Positions 24,972 to 33,044 of a DNA stretch of 64,000 nucleotides are shown one piece after another (the stretch's first letter is position 1; each line of letters opens with the position of its first letter). The stretch comes from Massilia mucilaginosa. GTDB taxonomy: Bacteria; Pseudomonadota; Gammaproteobacteria; Burkholderiales; Burkholderiaceae_D. The notes under the pieces were generated by a model that saw nothing but the letters and a program-made list of their open reading frames with translations, searched no databases and had not been told where the DNA came from. The DNA is taken from the NCBI RefSeq assembly GCF_011682145.1, contig NZ_WHJH01000012.1:80539-144538 (forward strand), in the 5' to 3' direction. The position numbers and the translations under genes are program-made.

Positions 24972-27428
24972 ATGACCATCTCGACCAACGCGGCAGTGCG
25001 CACTGCCGCGGCCATCCTCGCCAGTGGCCTCATGGTGGCGCTGTACGCGCGCGGCGGCGCCGCCTGGCTGCTCGGTTTCGTGCTGCTGGTGCCGTGGCTG
25101 CGCACGCTCGACGCCAGCCCCACCCTTAGGGCGGCCTTGCTGCGCGGCTGGCTCATGTCGCTGGCCTACACGGCGGCGGCCTTCGCCTGGTTCGGCAGCG
25201 CGCTCGGGCTGTACGCGCAGGTCGGCGCGGCCACCGGCGTGGCGCTGCTGCTGCTCGCCGCCCCGCTGTTCCAGCCGCAATTCCTGGTGTTCGCACTGGT
25301 GCGCCACATCGCGCTGCGCCGCCATGGCGCGGTGCGCGGCGCGCTCGCGGGCGCGGCGGCCTGGGTCGCGACCCAGGGGCTGGCCCCTGGCCTGCTGGGC
25401 GACACGCTCGGCCACGGGCTCTATCCCTCGCACCTGCTGCGCCAGGGCGCGGACGTGGGCGGCACCGCCGGCTTGACCGTCCTGCTGTTGCTGGCCAACG
25501 AAGGCGTGGCGGCGGCGCTGGCGCGCCGTGCCGATGGCTGGCGCGTCGCCGCCCGTCCGCTCGCAGCCGCCGCGCTGGCGCCCCTGCTGCTGGCCGGCTA
25601 CGGGCTGATGGTGCTGTCGGCCAGTCCCGAGCCTGCGGCCAAGCCGCTGCGGGTGGGATTGATTCAATCGAATATCGTCGCTTACGACCGCCAGCGGCAA
25701 GAACGGGGAACCCACGCGGTGGTGCGCGAGATCCTCGATACCCACTTCGCCATGAGCTACGACGCCGTCGTGCGCCAGCGCGCCGACGCGGTGCTGTGGC
25801 CGGAGACCGCCTACCCCACCACCTTCGGCCAGCCGAAGAGCGAGGCCGGGGCCGACTTCGACCGCGAGATCCTGGCCATCGTCAATGCCGCCGGCGTGCC
25901 GTTCGTGTTCGGCACCTACGATCGCGACAGCGCCGGCGAATACAACGCGGCCGCGTTCGTGCAGCCGGGCACCGGCCTGACCGGCTTTTACCGCAAGACG
26001 CGCCTGTTTCCGCTCACCGAGTACGTGCCGGCCTGGCTGGACGGGCCGCGCCTGCGGCGTGCCCTGCCCTGGACCGGCGACTGGCGCGCAGGCAACGGCG
26101 CACGCGTGTTTCCCTTGCGCCTGGCCGACGGCCGCGAGATCCCGGTGCTGCCCCTGATCTGCCTCGACGATGTCGATCCCGCCCTGGCCATCGACGGTGC
26201 ACGCCTGGGTGCGCAGGCGATTCTCACCATGTCGAACGACTCCTGGTTCAGCGCCAATCCATTGGGCGCGCGGATGCACCAGATGGCGGCCGCGTTTCGC
26301 AGCATCGAAACACGCCTGCCGCAGTTTCGCGCCACCACCAACGGATTGAGTGCGGTGATCGACGCCCATGGCAGCGTGCTGGCCGGCACCCGCATGGGCG
26401 AACGCACCCTGGTGATCGCCGCCGTGCCGCTGCGCACTCCCCCGCCAACGCTGATGGTGCTCTGGGGCGACTGGGTCGGGCTCGCCGGCGGCGCCTTCCT
26501 GGTGCTGCTGGTTGCGTGGTCGGCCTTGCCGTCGTGGCGCCCGCGCGCCGCGCACGCTCCGGCGGCGCCCTCCGGCATGCTGGCCCCGGCCGATGTCGCC
26601 GTGCTGACGCCCGCCGCCCGCCTCGCGGCAGGCCTGCTGCGCGCGTTGGCCCGGGGCGGCCTGCTCTGGATGTGCGTGGCGCTGCTGCTCGACGAGGCCT
26701 TGCGCACCAACACGCTGGCGCAAGTGCGCATGTTTGCCGCTTTCTTCCTCGCTCCGGAAGCGGCTGCGTGGTGCGTGCTGTTCATCTTTTCCGCCAGGGC
26801 GTCGATCGCCGATGGCAAGCTGGCCTTGCGCAGCGACGCGCGCCGCCTCGACATCGCGCTGGGCGAGATCGCCACGGTGCGCTGCTGGCGCCTGCCGCTG
26901 CCCTGCCCCGGGATCTCCTTGCGGCTCGCCGGCGGGCAGCGTTACGCGCTGGCGCTGGCCAACCCGGGCGAGCTGGCCGCGCACCTGGCGGCCGCCGGCG
27001 GCCCTGCCGCCCAGGAGCGCACGCACACGCGCGCGGTCATGAACGCGTATGCGCAAGCCGCGCTGGCGATGCGGCGCTCGCGACTCGATCATCCGGTCGC
27101 CAAGTTCGTGCTGCTGCCGCTCGCGCTGGCGATTCCGGCCTTCCACCTGCACCAGCATATTTCGTACGGCGGCCCGTTCGGCGAATACTACAGTTTCGGG
27201 CTGCGCTCTTACCTGACCGCCTTCGCGCTATGGTGGGCGGCCTGGTCGATCGGCGTGGTGCTGAGCGGCGCACTGTTGCGCTCGGCAATCGAAGGCGCCA
27301 CCCTGCTGGCCGCCTGGCTGCGGCCCGCGCACGTGGTCGACATCCGCCAGCGGCTCGAACGCGGGGGCCATGCTGCGCTGTTTATCGGCCTGCCGGCGTG
27401 GCTGCTGCTGACCATCTTCCGCGCTTAG
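24972..27428 (+). CDS. Apolipoprotein N-acyltransferase-like membrane protein with C-terminal extension
   Basis: An 818-aa Lnt homologue. About six N-terminal membrane helices (1-215) are followed by a nitrilase-fold domain (225-475) with the catalytic triad E278 (WPETAYP), K342 (YRKTRLFP) and C397 (LICLDD), and NDSWF at 422-426. Escherichia coli Lnt is 512 aa; the extra ~300 residues here contain further helices and a small soluble segment resembling a bacterial PH domain (LALRSDARRLDIALGEIATV), then four or so helices. The Cys is followed by LDD rather than the usual YE. This may be a paralogue with altered substrate. It is co-oriented with an SGNH hydrolase. Confidence 0.8.
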   Translation: MTISTNAAVRTAAAILASGLMVALYARGGAAWLLGFVLLVPWLRTLDASPTLRAALLRGWLMSLAYTAAAFAWFGSALGLYAQVGAATGVALLLLAAPLFQPQFLVFALVRHIALRRHGAVRGALAGAAAWVATQGLAPGLLGDTLGHGLYPSHLLRQGADVGGTAGLTVLLLLANEGVAAALARRADGWRVAARPLAAAALAPLLLAGYGLMVLSASPEPAAKPLRVGLIQSNIVAYDRQRQERGTHAVVREILDTHFAMSYDAVVRQRADAVLWPETAYPTTFGQPKSEAGADFDREILAIVNAAGVPFVFGTYDRDSAGEYNAAAFVQPGTGLTGFYRKTRLFPLTEYVPAWLDGPRLRRALPWTGDWRAGNGARVFPLRLADGREIPVLPLICLDDVDPALAIDGARLGAQAILTMSNDSWFSANPLGARMHQMAAAFRSIETRLPQFRATTNGLSAVIDAHGSVLAGTRMGERTLVIAAVPLRTPPPTLMVLWGDWVGLAGGAFLVLLVAWSALPSWRPRAAHAPAAPSGMLAPADVAVLTPAARLAAGLLRALARGGLLWMCVALLLDEALRTNTLAQVRMFAAFFLAPEAAAWCVLFIFSARASIADGKLALRSDARRLDIALGEIATVRCWRLPLPCPGISLRLAGGQRYALALANPGELAAHLAAAGGPAAQERTHTRAVMNAYAQAALAMRRSRLDHPVAKFVLLPLALAIPAFHLHQHISYGGPFGEYYSFGLRSYLTAFALWWAAWSIGVVLSGALLRSAIEGATLLAAWLRPAHVVDIRQRLERGGHAALFIGLPAWLLLTIFRA

Positions 27429-27480
27429 GAAACCGGCTTGCGAAGGACTTGCCCCTTCATCCGGGTTCTCCTCGATACAG

Positions 27481-28677
27481 TCATGGGTTGGCAGCGGAGT
27501 CCGGCATCAAGCGGACGCCAAAATCGGCGCGCTTGAAGGCGGCGGGCCACGTCCGCTCCAGCATGAGGTCGGCAGCCAGGGAGCCGAGCGTGTCGGAACA
27601 GGCGGCGCTGGAACCATTGCCAGCCGTTGCGACAAACAGGCCATTGCCCAGGGCATCGATATATGGCTTGCCGTGATCGCTGTACGTGACCAGGCAGCGC
27701 TTGACCTGAACCGAGCTCACGTCAAGGCCGGGAATCAAGTCGCACAGGGCCTGCACCATATCCTGCCTTGGATGCCGGCAGCCATGCTTCATCCAGTGCT
27801 GCATGTCGTCCAGGGTGTGCAAAATCACGTCGTCATCGGTATTGGCGCCAAGTTTGATGTAGATACTCTTATCGGGATACACCAGCGGCGGCGTGAGATA
27901 GACATCGGAGATCCGTGGCGCATCGATCTGGTATCCAATCGCCGGCATGCCGCTCAAGCGCTGCGCATCGGCGCCGGAGACCTTGACGAGTATGGTGGTT
28001 TCCGATTTGACCCGGATCGCTATTTTTTCCCGGAAAAAGCCGAAGCAATTCGAATAGGCTCCTGCGCAGATCAAGATGTTCTTCGCTGTGAATTGGCGCC
28101 CCTGGTCGGTCGTCAATGTCCAGTGCGCCGAGGTCTTTTCAGCGGCGACGACCGTTTCGCGGATGACGCTGGCCCCCTGCCGCATGGCGATGGACAGCTG
28201 GCTTCGGATCAGGGCGCGCGGGTCGATGATGCCGGCCGGCGCCATCTCCAGCAGCGCCTCGTGGCCGGCTGGCACAACGACGGATGGACACAGCGCCGCC
28301 ATGTCCCGGCGCGCGGGCGAAACGTGGTCAACCGCCGTCGCGCGCGCCAGTGCCGCGATGGCCCGCACGTCCGCGCCAGGCGCGATGTACAGCATGCCCG
28401 CGGGACGGTAGAAATGCGTGGCGCTGGCCGCTTCCAGAGCGGCAAAGCACGACATGGATTGCCGGGTGAGCTCTCCCCACAGCCGATCGCGGCTCAGCTG
28501 TGTGCAGATGCGGCCCTGATCGTAGTGGCTGGAGAACACGCCGTCATGCGCCTGCGCGTCCACCGGTTCATCGGGGCCGATGGCGGCAACGCGCTCCGAA
28601 CCGCAGCTCAGATAGCGCAACGCGGCGGCGCCTATCATGCCCTTGCCCACCACGAGATACTCGAACGTCTCTGTCAT
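27481..28677 (-). CDS. DAO-family FAD-dependent oxidoreductase
   Basis: A 398-aa flavoprotein of the D-amino-acid/sarcosine oxidase (DAO) fold. The N-terminal dinucleotide site is LVVGKGMIGAAALRYL (about 8-23), the GxGxxG pattern with Lys in the second position. The C-terminal FAD-binding block contains CLVTYSDHGKPYIDALGNGLFVATAGNG, cited here only by its key TAGNGSSAA end. The start at 28677 (MTETFEYLVV) gives the usual distance to the fold. It is the last gene of the minus-strand series, 20 bases after the monooxygenase, and probably oxidises an amine or amino acid made by that pathway. Composition is less GC-rich than in the flanking regions. Confidence 0.82.
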   Translation of the reverse strand: MTETFEYLVVGKGMIGAAALRYLSCGSERVAAIGPDEPVDAQAHDGVFSSHYDQGRICTQLSRDRLWGELTRQSMSCFAALEAASATHFYRPAGMLYIAPGADVRAIAALARATAVDHVSPARRDMAALCPSVVVPAGHEALLEMAPAGIIDPRALIRSQLSIAMRQGASVIRETVVAAEKTSAHWTLTTDQGRQFTAKNILICAGAYSNCFGFFREKIAIRVKSETTILVKVSGADAQRLSGMPAIGYQIDAPRISDVYLTPPLVYPDKSIYIKLGANTDDDVILHTLDDMQHWMKHGCRHPRQDMVQALCDLIPGLDVSSVQVKRCLVTYSDHGKPYIDALGNGLFVATAGNGSSAACSDTLGSLAADLMLERTWPAAFKRADFGVRLMPDSAANP

Positions 28678-28697
28678 GCGGCCTCCCCGGTCCGGCG

Positions 28698-29963
28698 CTA
28701 GCGCAGTCGTGATGCGATGTAGGGCGCATCGAGATGGAAACCGGCGCCGTTGCCGGAAGTCCGCGTCCGCAACCAGGGAAAGCCCAACCAGAAGAATCCG
28801 TCGACCGGGGTATCGCAAGCCTGGGGCAAGCCATGCGTGTCCAAGGCCCGAACCACATCGTCAATCAATAACCAGCTCAAATCGGCGCGCCAGCCGGTCG
28901 CCCAGATAACGGTGTGGATGCCTGCTTGCCGCAGATTCAACTCGGCCGGCGGCGCCAATGCCGACAATGGCGGATGCGGCCGCCATTCGGGTTCCGCAAC
29001 GGGCGCGGCAAAGCTCAGGCGCACGGCGTCGTCTTGCCGCGCAATCCACTCCTCGATCTGGCCGATCAGCTCATCGTAGCCTGTTTGGGCAAAACGCATA
29101 TTCTCGTCCAGATTATTGTCGAACAGGGCCAGCTCGCCGTTGGCCGACATGCCGCGCAGCGTGCCCAGCAGCGTCACGCCCATGCGCGCCAGAGAATGGT
29201 GGGAAATCGGGTGGTCGCTCCCGACGATGGGGAGGCGGTCCTGGCGCTCGCCGGGATCGATGAGCTCCTCCTTGGGCGTAGCGAGCAAGCCGGTTCTGTC
29301 CAGCCAAAACATGATGTCCTCGCCGCGATGGCTGCGCGGTGTCCCCTTCACCATGGAGGTTGCCAGATACACGCGCCGGCCGGCCTGCGCCAGCTCCTCG
29401 CTGAGCTGCACCCCTGTCTGCCCTCCGCCGACGACCAGAACCGAACCTTCCCGCAGCGCGGAAGGATTGGTATAGGTTCCGACCCGGCGCTGCTCGATCT
29501 GCGGGCCGATCTGCCCGGCGCAGGCGGGGATCCTGGGACGTTGATAGTTCCCCGGCGCCGCGATCACATTCCTGGCAAGATAGACGTGCGGCCCCGCCTC
29601 CCTCTCGACGTGCACCCGGAAGCGCGCATCGGGCGCCTGTTCGACGGCGACCACCTTGCTCTGTTCATGAATCGGGAAAGCACGTTCTGCGATACAGTCG
29701 TCCCACAGGCCCAGCATGGTGCGCAAGGACAGGCCGCGCTGGCGGTCCGGGAGGCCGTCGCGCTGCCCCATCAGGCGCGAAAAGGCCAGCGGCGAATTGA
29801 TTCTGAAGGTGTCCCATCGCGCGGAACGCCATTGCTCCAGCGCGCGCGCCTGCTCCAGGACGATGTGCTCGCGCCCCGCGCCTTGCAGGACATAGCTCAT
29901 GCACAGGCCGGCCTGGCCCGCGCCGATCACGACAGTATCGATATGATGCGTCTCCTTCTTCAC
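28698..29963 (-). CDS. Flavin-containing monooxygenase-like oxidoreductase
   Basis: A 421-aa NAD(P)/FAD enzyme of the CzcO/FMO group. It has two Rossmann loops: FAD at VVIGAGQAGLCMSYVL (about 11-26) and NADPH at VLVVGGGQTGVQLSEEL. The ATGWR motif (IWATGWRADL) typical of FMO-type N-hydroxylating or Baeyer-Villiger-like flavoenzymes is present near the C-terminus. It lies between a QueA-like gene (32 bases) and a DAO-type oxidase (20 bases), so it likely performs a tailoring oxidation in the same pathway. The substrate is unknown. Confidence 0.85.
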   Translation of the reverse strand: MKKETHHIDTVVIGAGQAGLCMSYVLQGAGREHIVLEQARALEQWRSARWDTFRINSPLAFSRLMGQRDGLPDRQRGLSLRTMLGLWDDCIAERAFPIHEQSKVVAVEQAPDARFRVHVEREAGPHVYLARNVIAAPGNYQRPRIPACAGQIGPQIEQRRVGTYTNPSALREGSVLVVGGGQTGVQLSEELAQAGRRVYLATSMVKGTPRSHRGEDIMFWLDRTGLLATPKEELIDPGERQDRLPIVGSDHPISHHSLARMGVTLLGTLRGMSANGELALFDNNLDENMRFAQTGYDELIGQIEEWIARQDDAVRLSFAAPVAEPEWRPHPPLSALAPPAELNLRQAGIHTVIWATGWRADLSWLLIDDVVRALDTHGLPQACDTPVDGFFWLGFPWLRTRTSGNGAGFHLDAPYIASRLR

Positions 29964-29995
29964 ATCCCATCCTCCCGGCAGTGCCGATGTCCCGG

Positions 29996-31060
29996 CTAAA
30001 CGATCAGCATGGAGTCGCCGAACATGTCGAATTCATAGCCGCCGACGCTCAACAGTTCATCGTAGGCGCGCATGAGCAGCTCCTGGCCTGCGAATGCGGC
30101 GGTGAGCACGATGTGGCTCGAGCGCGGCCGGTGCAGATTGGTCAGCACGGCGTCGACGATCTTGAAGTCATAGCCGGGGTAGATATACAGACCGGTCCAG
30201 CCCGATTGAGGCCTGATCACCCCATCGAACGGGCCGTCCGCCGCCAGCGATTCGAGTGTCCGGACGACGGTCGTCCCGACGGCAAAGATGCGCCGCCCCT
30301 CGGCCAGGGCGCGGCTGATTTTGGCGGCCGACTCGCCCGGAACGTCGAAAAACTCTTCCCTGACCCGGTGGTCCTCGACATGTTCGGCCTCGATGTGGCG
30401 CACGGCCAGCAGCTCGGTGCTGCCGACGTGCAAGGTGACGTATGCCAGCTCCACGCCCTTGGCGGCAATCCGGTCGAGCAAGCCGGTGGAGAAATGCAGG
30501 CCTGCGGAAGGTATCTCCAATGAGCCCGGCGATTTGGCGTACACCGATCGATAGGCGGCGGGGTTTTCCTGCCAGTGGCCGGGGTTGAGCGGCACGGTCT
30601 CGTCGGACCGCGTACCGTGGCTTTCAAGCGCGCGAATGAGCCGCGCGGACGGTTCGAACTTCGCCTTCCAGATATGATCCGGATAAGGCGCCAGCAAGGT
30701 GCAGGCGAGTTGTTCGTCATCGACCGAGCGCAATCCCAACCCGGCTTTTGCCAACTCCCGTGGGCGCACCTCGACCATGCAGCTGTGATCCGATTCGTGG
30801 CCATAGACAATGACGGTGGCCGCCTGGCCGCCGCAGGTGAATTGCAGGGTGTTGGACAACATATAGCTGTCATTCAATACCAGCAAGTCCCCGGCCCGGA
30901 AATACTCATAGATGTCGAAAAATATCCTGTGCTCGATGGCGTTCTTGCCGCGATCGAGCACGATCATTCTGCCGTCCGTCCTCTCCCTGCCCCGCAATTC
31001 GACAGGATCGGTCGGCATGGGGTGCGATCCCATCTCAAAATCAAACGACGTGGTCTTCAT
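29996..31060 (-). CDS. QueA-like SAM-dependent ribosyltransferase-isomerase homologue
   Basis: A 354-aa, full-length homologue of QueA, which transfers and isomerises the ribosyl part of SAM onto preQ1-tRNA to make epoxyqueuosine. Matching blocks are SAGLHFSTGLLDRI, VTLHVGS, AVGTTVVRTLESLA, IYPGYDFKIVDAVLTNLH and the end FGDSMLIV. Divergence is clear in the N-terminus: the usual FN(D/N)TRV-I-AR is LNDSYMLSNTLQF. ATG 31060 follows GGGAGA. Placement between a lectin and two flavoenzymes, away from tgt or secDF, suggests a specialised paralogue acting on a small molecule rather than tRNA; being the host's only QueA cannot be excluded. Confidence 0.85.
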   Translation of the reverse strand: MKTTSFDFEMGSHPMPTDPVELRGRERTDGRMIVLDRGKNAIEHRIFFDIYEYFRAGDLLVLNDSYMLSNTLQFTCGGQAATVIVYGHESDHSCMVEVRPRELAKAGLGLRSVDDEQLACTLLAPYPDHIWKAKFEPSARLIRALESHGTRSDETVPLNPGHWQENPAAYRSVYAKSPGSLEIPSAGLHFSTGLLDRIAAKGVELAYVTLHVGSTELLAVRHIEAEHVEDHRVREEFFDVPGESAAKISRALAEGRRIFAVGTTVVRTLESLAADGPFDGVIRPQSGWTGLYIYPGYDFKIVDAVLTNLHRPRSSHIVLTAAFAGQELLMRAYDELLSVGGYEFDMFGDSMLIV

Positions 31061-31165
31061 GATTTTTCTTGTCTCCCTTGGCCGAACCACGTTCCAGCCG
31101 CCTTGAATACCGTCCAGTCGTCACTGAACGGCATTCGCCTGCGGCTGACGTTTGACGCTCTCTAT

Positions 31166-31996
31166 CTATTGCGGCTGGATTGTCGAACGGAATCCGATCT
31201 CGCCCTCGCCGCTATACGCCATGCTGCCATTGAAGGAGTTGCCGCCGTCGCTGGAAGTGATATTGAGCGCGGTAACGTTCTGGCCCCCGCGCGCGCCGAT
31301 CAGCCACACGCCCCCCGCAGACCATGGCGCTGAATTGCCGCCCCATTGGTTCTCCACCACATAATTATTGCCGACCACGGCGGTGGCGCGGAAGCCGATC
31401 GGCCCTTCGCCGACATAGCTCATGCTGCCGGTCAACGTCTTCCCGTTATCGGCCGAGCTGATCTGGACCGCTGCCACGCCCTGGTCGCGCCCGCCAATGA
31501 CCCAGGCGCCGCCCTGGTGCCACGGAGCCGATGACCCGCCCCATTGATTCTCGACGGCGAACACGCCGCCGTCCACCAGCGCGCTCTTGAATCCGATCGG
31601 ACCCTCTCCGCTGTAGGTCATGCTGCCGGTCAGCGTATTGCCGCCATCGCTGGACTCGGCGTTGAGCGCCACCACGCCCTGGCCCACGCGGCAGCCGATG
31701 ACCCACGTGCCGCCCGGTTGCCACGGAGCGGCATTGCCCTCCCATTGGTTTTCGACCACGTAGGTATTGTTTTGGGTCAATGTCGCCTTAAAGCCGATCG
31801 CTCCCTCGCCGGCGTATTTCATGCTGCCAGTGAAGGTTTTTCCGCCATCGGCCGAGTTGATGTTCAACGCCACGACGTTTTGGCCGCTCCGGCAGCCGAT
31901 CACCCATACGCCGCCTTCGTTCCACGCCGCGCTCTGGCCGCCCCATTGATTTTGGACATGATGAAGATTATTTGCCGACTTGCTGGTTTTTGACAT
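31166..31996 (-). CDS. OAA-family high-mannose lectin, four repeats
   Basis: A 276-aa protein made of four tandem repeats with exact 67-residue period: the NQW(G/E)G motif begins at residues 16, 83, 150 and 217. Each unit also carries APW..GG.W.IG, S.DGG.TL.GSM and Y.GEG.IGF(K/R). This is the Oscillatoria agardhii agglutinin / myxobacterial hemagglutinin family, beta-barrel lectins binding the core of high-mannose glycans; MBHA likewise has four repeats. There is no signal peptide. GGAGG precedes ATG 31996. It heads the sub-operon with the QueA-like gene and two flavoenzymes, after a 370-bp AT-richer gap. Confidence 0.95.
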   Translation of the reverse strand: MSKTSKSANNLHHVQNQWGGQSAAWNEGGVWVIGCRSGQNVVALNINSADGGKTFTGSMKYAGEGAIGFKATLTQNNTYVVENQWEGNAAPWQPGGTWVIGCRVGQGVVALNAESSDGGNTLTGSMTYSGEGPIGFKSALVDGGVFAVENQWGGSSAPWHQGGAWVIGGRDQGVAAVQISSADNGKTLTGSMSYVGEGPIGFRATAVVGNNYVVENQWGGNSAPWSAGGVWLIGARGGQNVTALNITSSDGGNSFNGSMAYSGEGEIGFRSTIQPQ

Positions 31997-32366
31997 GACT
32001 GCCTCCAGATTAGCTGAAAAGCACGGAATCGACGCCTTGAATGACCGACGGCCAGTCTGCGCATTGATAGGCGTGCTCACTGCAGCGGAACGGCGCTGCC
32101 CCGTGCGGCGGCAAGAACGGCGTGGCTTACACGTCCGCGCCAGTTTCCGCTGAGGACAAGTATAGAGTCGTGTCAATATTGCATTTGTACGTTTCTTTTT
32201 CAGTTGGCATGTTGTAATATTTTAGCCACATTTCGTCGTTATAGTGCGTTTCATACAACGTTTTGCGCGTCAAATGTTGACCCATCCACCACCCAGCAGG
32301 AACGCGGCGCCACGTTGCACTGTTCAATGGCCGGCCGGCGTGGCCGCCGCCGGCCATCCTGCGCGC
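31997..32366. other. Intergenic gap with AT-rich patch, likely promoter for the lectin gene
   Basis: 370 bases inside the long minus-strand series. 32150-32290 is strikingly AT-rich against its surroundings and is the best candidate for a promoter of the lectin-QueA-FMO-DAO group. No clean -35/-10 pair stands out. An open frame at 32127-32357 on the minus strand is not convincing. Confidence 0.5.
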
Positions 32367-33029
32367 TCAGGCATCGGCTCGCGCGGGCGGCCCTGCGGCA
32401 TCCGGGTCGGCTGTCATCCCCATCGCGGCCAGCTGCTCGCGGGTGCCATTGAACCAGTCGAGGTCGACACTCCTCGCGGCAGCGATGCCGGCCACCTTTC
32501 CGCTTTGCGCATACTGCCAGAACGCAAACGACGTCTGCCCGCGCGGCAGCGTGGGAAGCTCATTGCCATTGTATTCGGCGATCCAGAACGGAAACTCTTC
32601 CAGCGCGGCCGGGCAGTCCAGGGTGTGGGTCCAAAAGTCGCGGTCGCAATACACCAGCGGTGAACACCGGAGCGCCGCCTGCACCTGGTCGAGCCACTGC
32701 ACGGCACATTGGACAATCGCCGCGCCCGTCATGCCGTCGACGGCCTCCAGGTCCAGCATCGGCGGCAGGTCGCCGGCCTGGCGCGGCCCCAGCGTCTTGA
32801 GGAAGTTGGCGACCTGCTCGCTGGCCGCGGTGTGCGGGCGCAGGTAGTGATAGGCCCCGCGCAGCATCCCGGCGTCCCTGATGCCAGCATAGTTCGCCGC
32901 GAAGGTGGGATCGGTCCAGGTTCCGCCTTCGGTCGCCTTGGCGTAGGCAAAGGCCACGCCTTGCCGCGCCACCGTGCCCCAGTCGATCTTACCCTGATGA
33001 TCCGATACGTCAATTCCTTGTAAAAACAT
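32367..33029 (-). CDS. GH25-family lysozyme
   Basis: A 220-aa single GH25 domain, a peptidoglycan N-acetylmuramidase fold. Key elements are GIDVSDHQG (D7, D10), the catalytic MLDLEAVDG (D93, E95), WIAEYNG and the C-terminal VDLDWFNG. No signal peptide is seen, so export would require another route such as lysis or a co-exported assembly. The start at 33029 follows the glycosyltransferase stop by 15 bases; the pair is co-transcribed. A free-standing muramidase in this operon suggests either cell-wall passage of a product or attack on competitors. Confidence 0.9.
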   Translation of the reverse strand: MFLQGIDVSDHQGKIDWGTVARQGVAFAYAKATEGGTWTDPTFAANYAGIRDAGMLRGAYHYLRPHTAASEQVANFLKTLGPRQAGDLPPMLDLEAVDGMTGAAIVQCAVQWLDQVQAALRCSPLVYCDRDFWTHTLDCPAALEEFPFWIAEYNGNELPTLPRGQTSFAFWQYAQSGKVAGIAAARSVDLDWFNGTREQLAAMGMTADPDAAGPPARADA

Positions 33030-33044
33030 GATTGCCCTTTCGTT

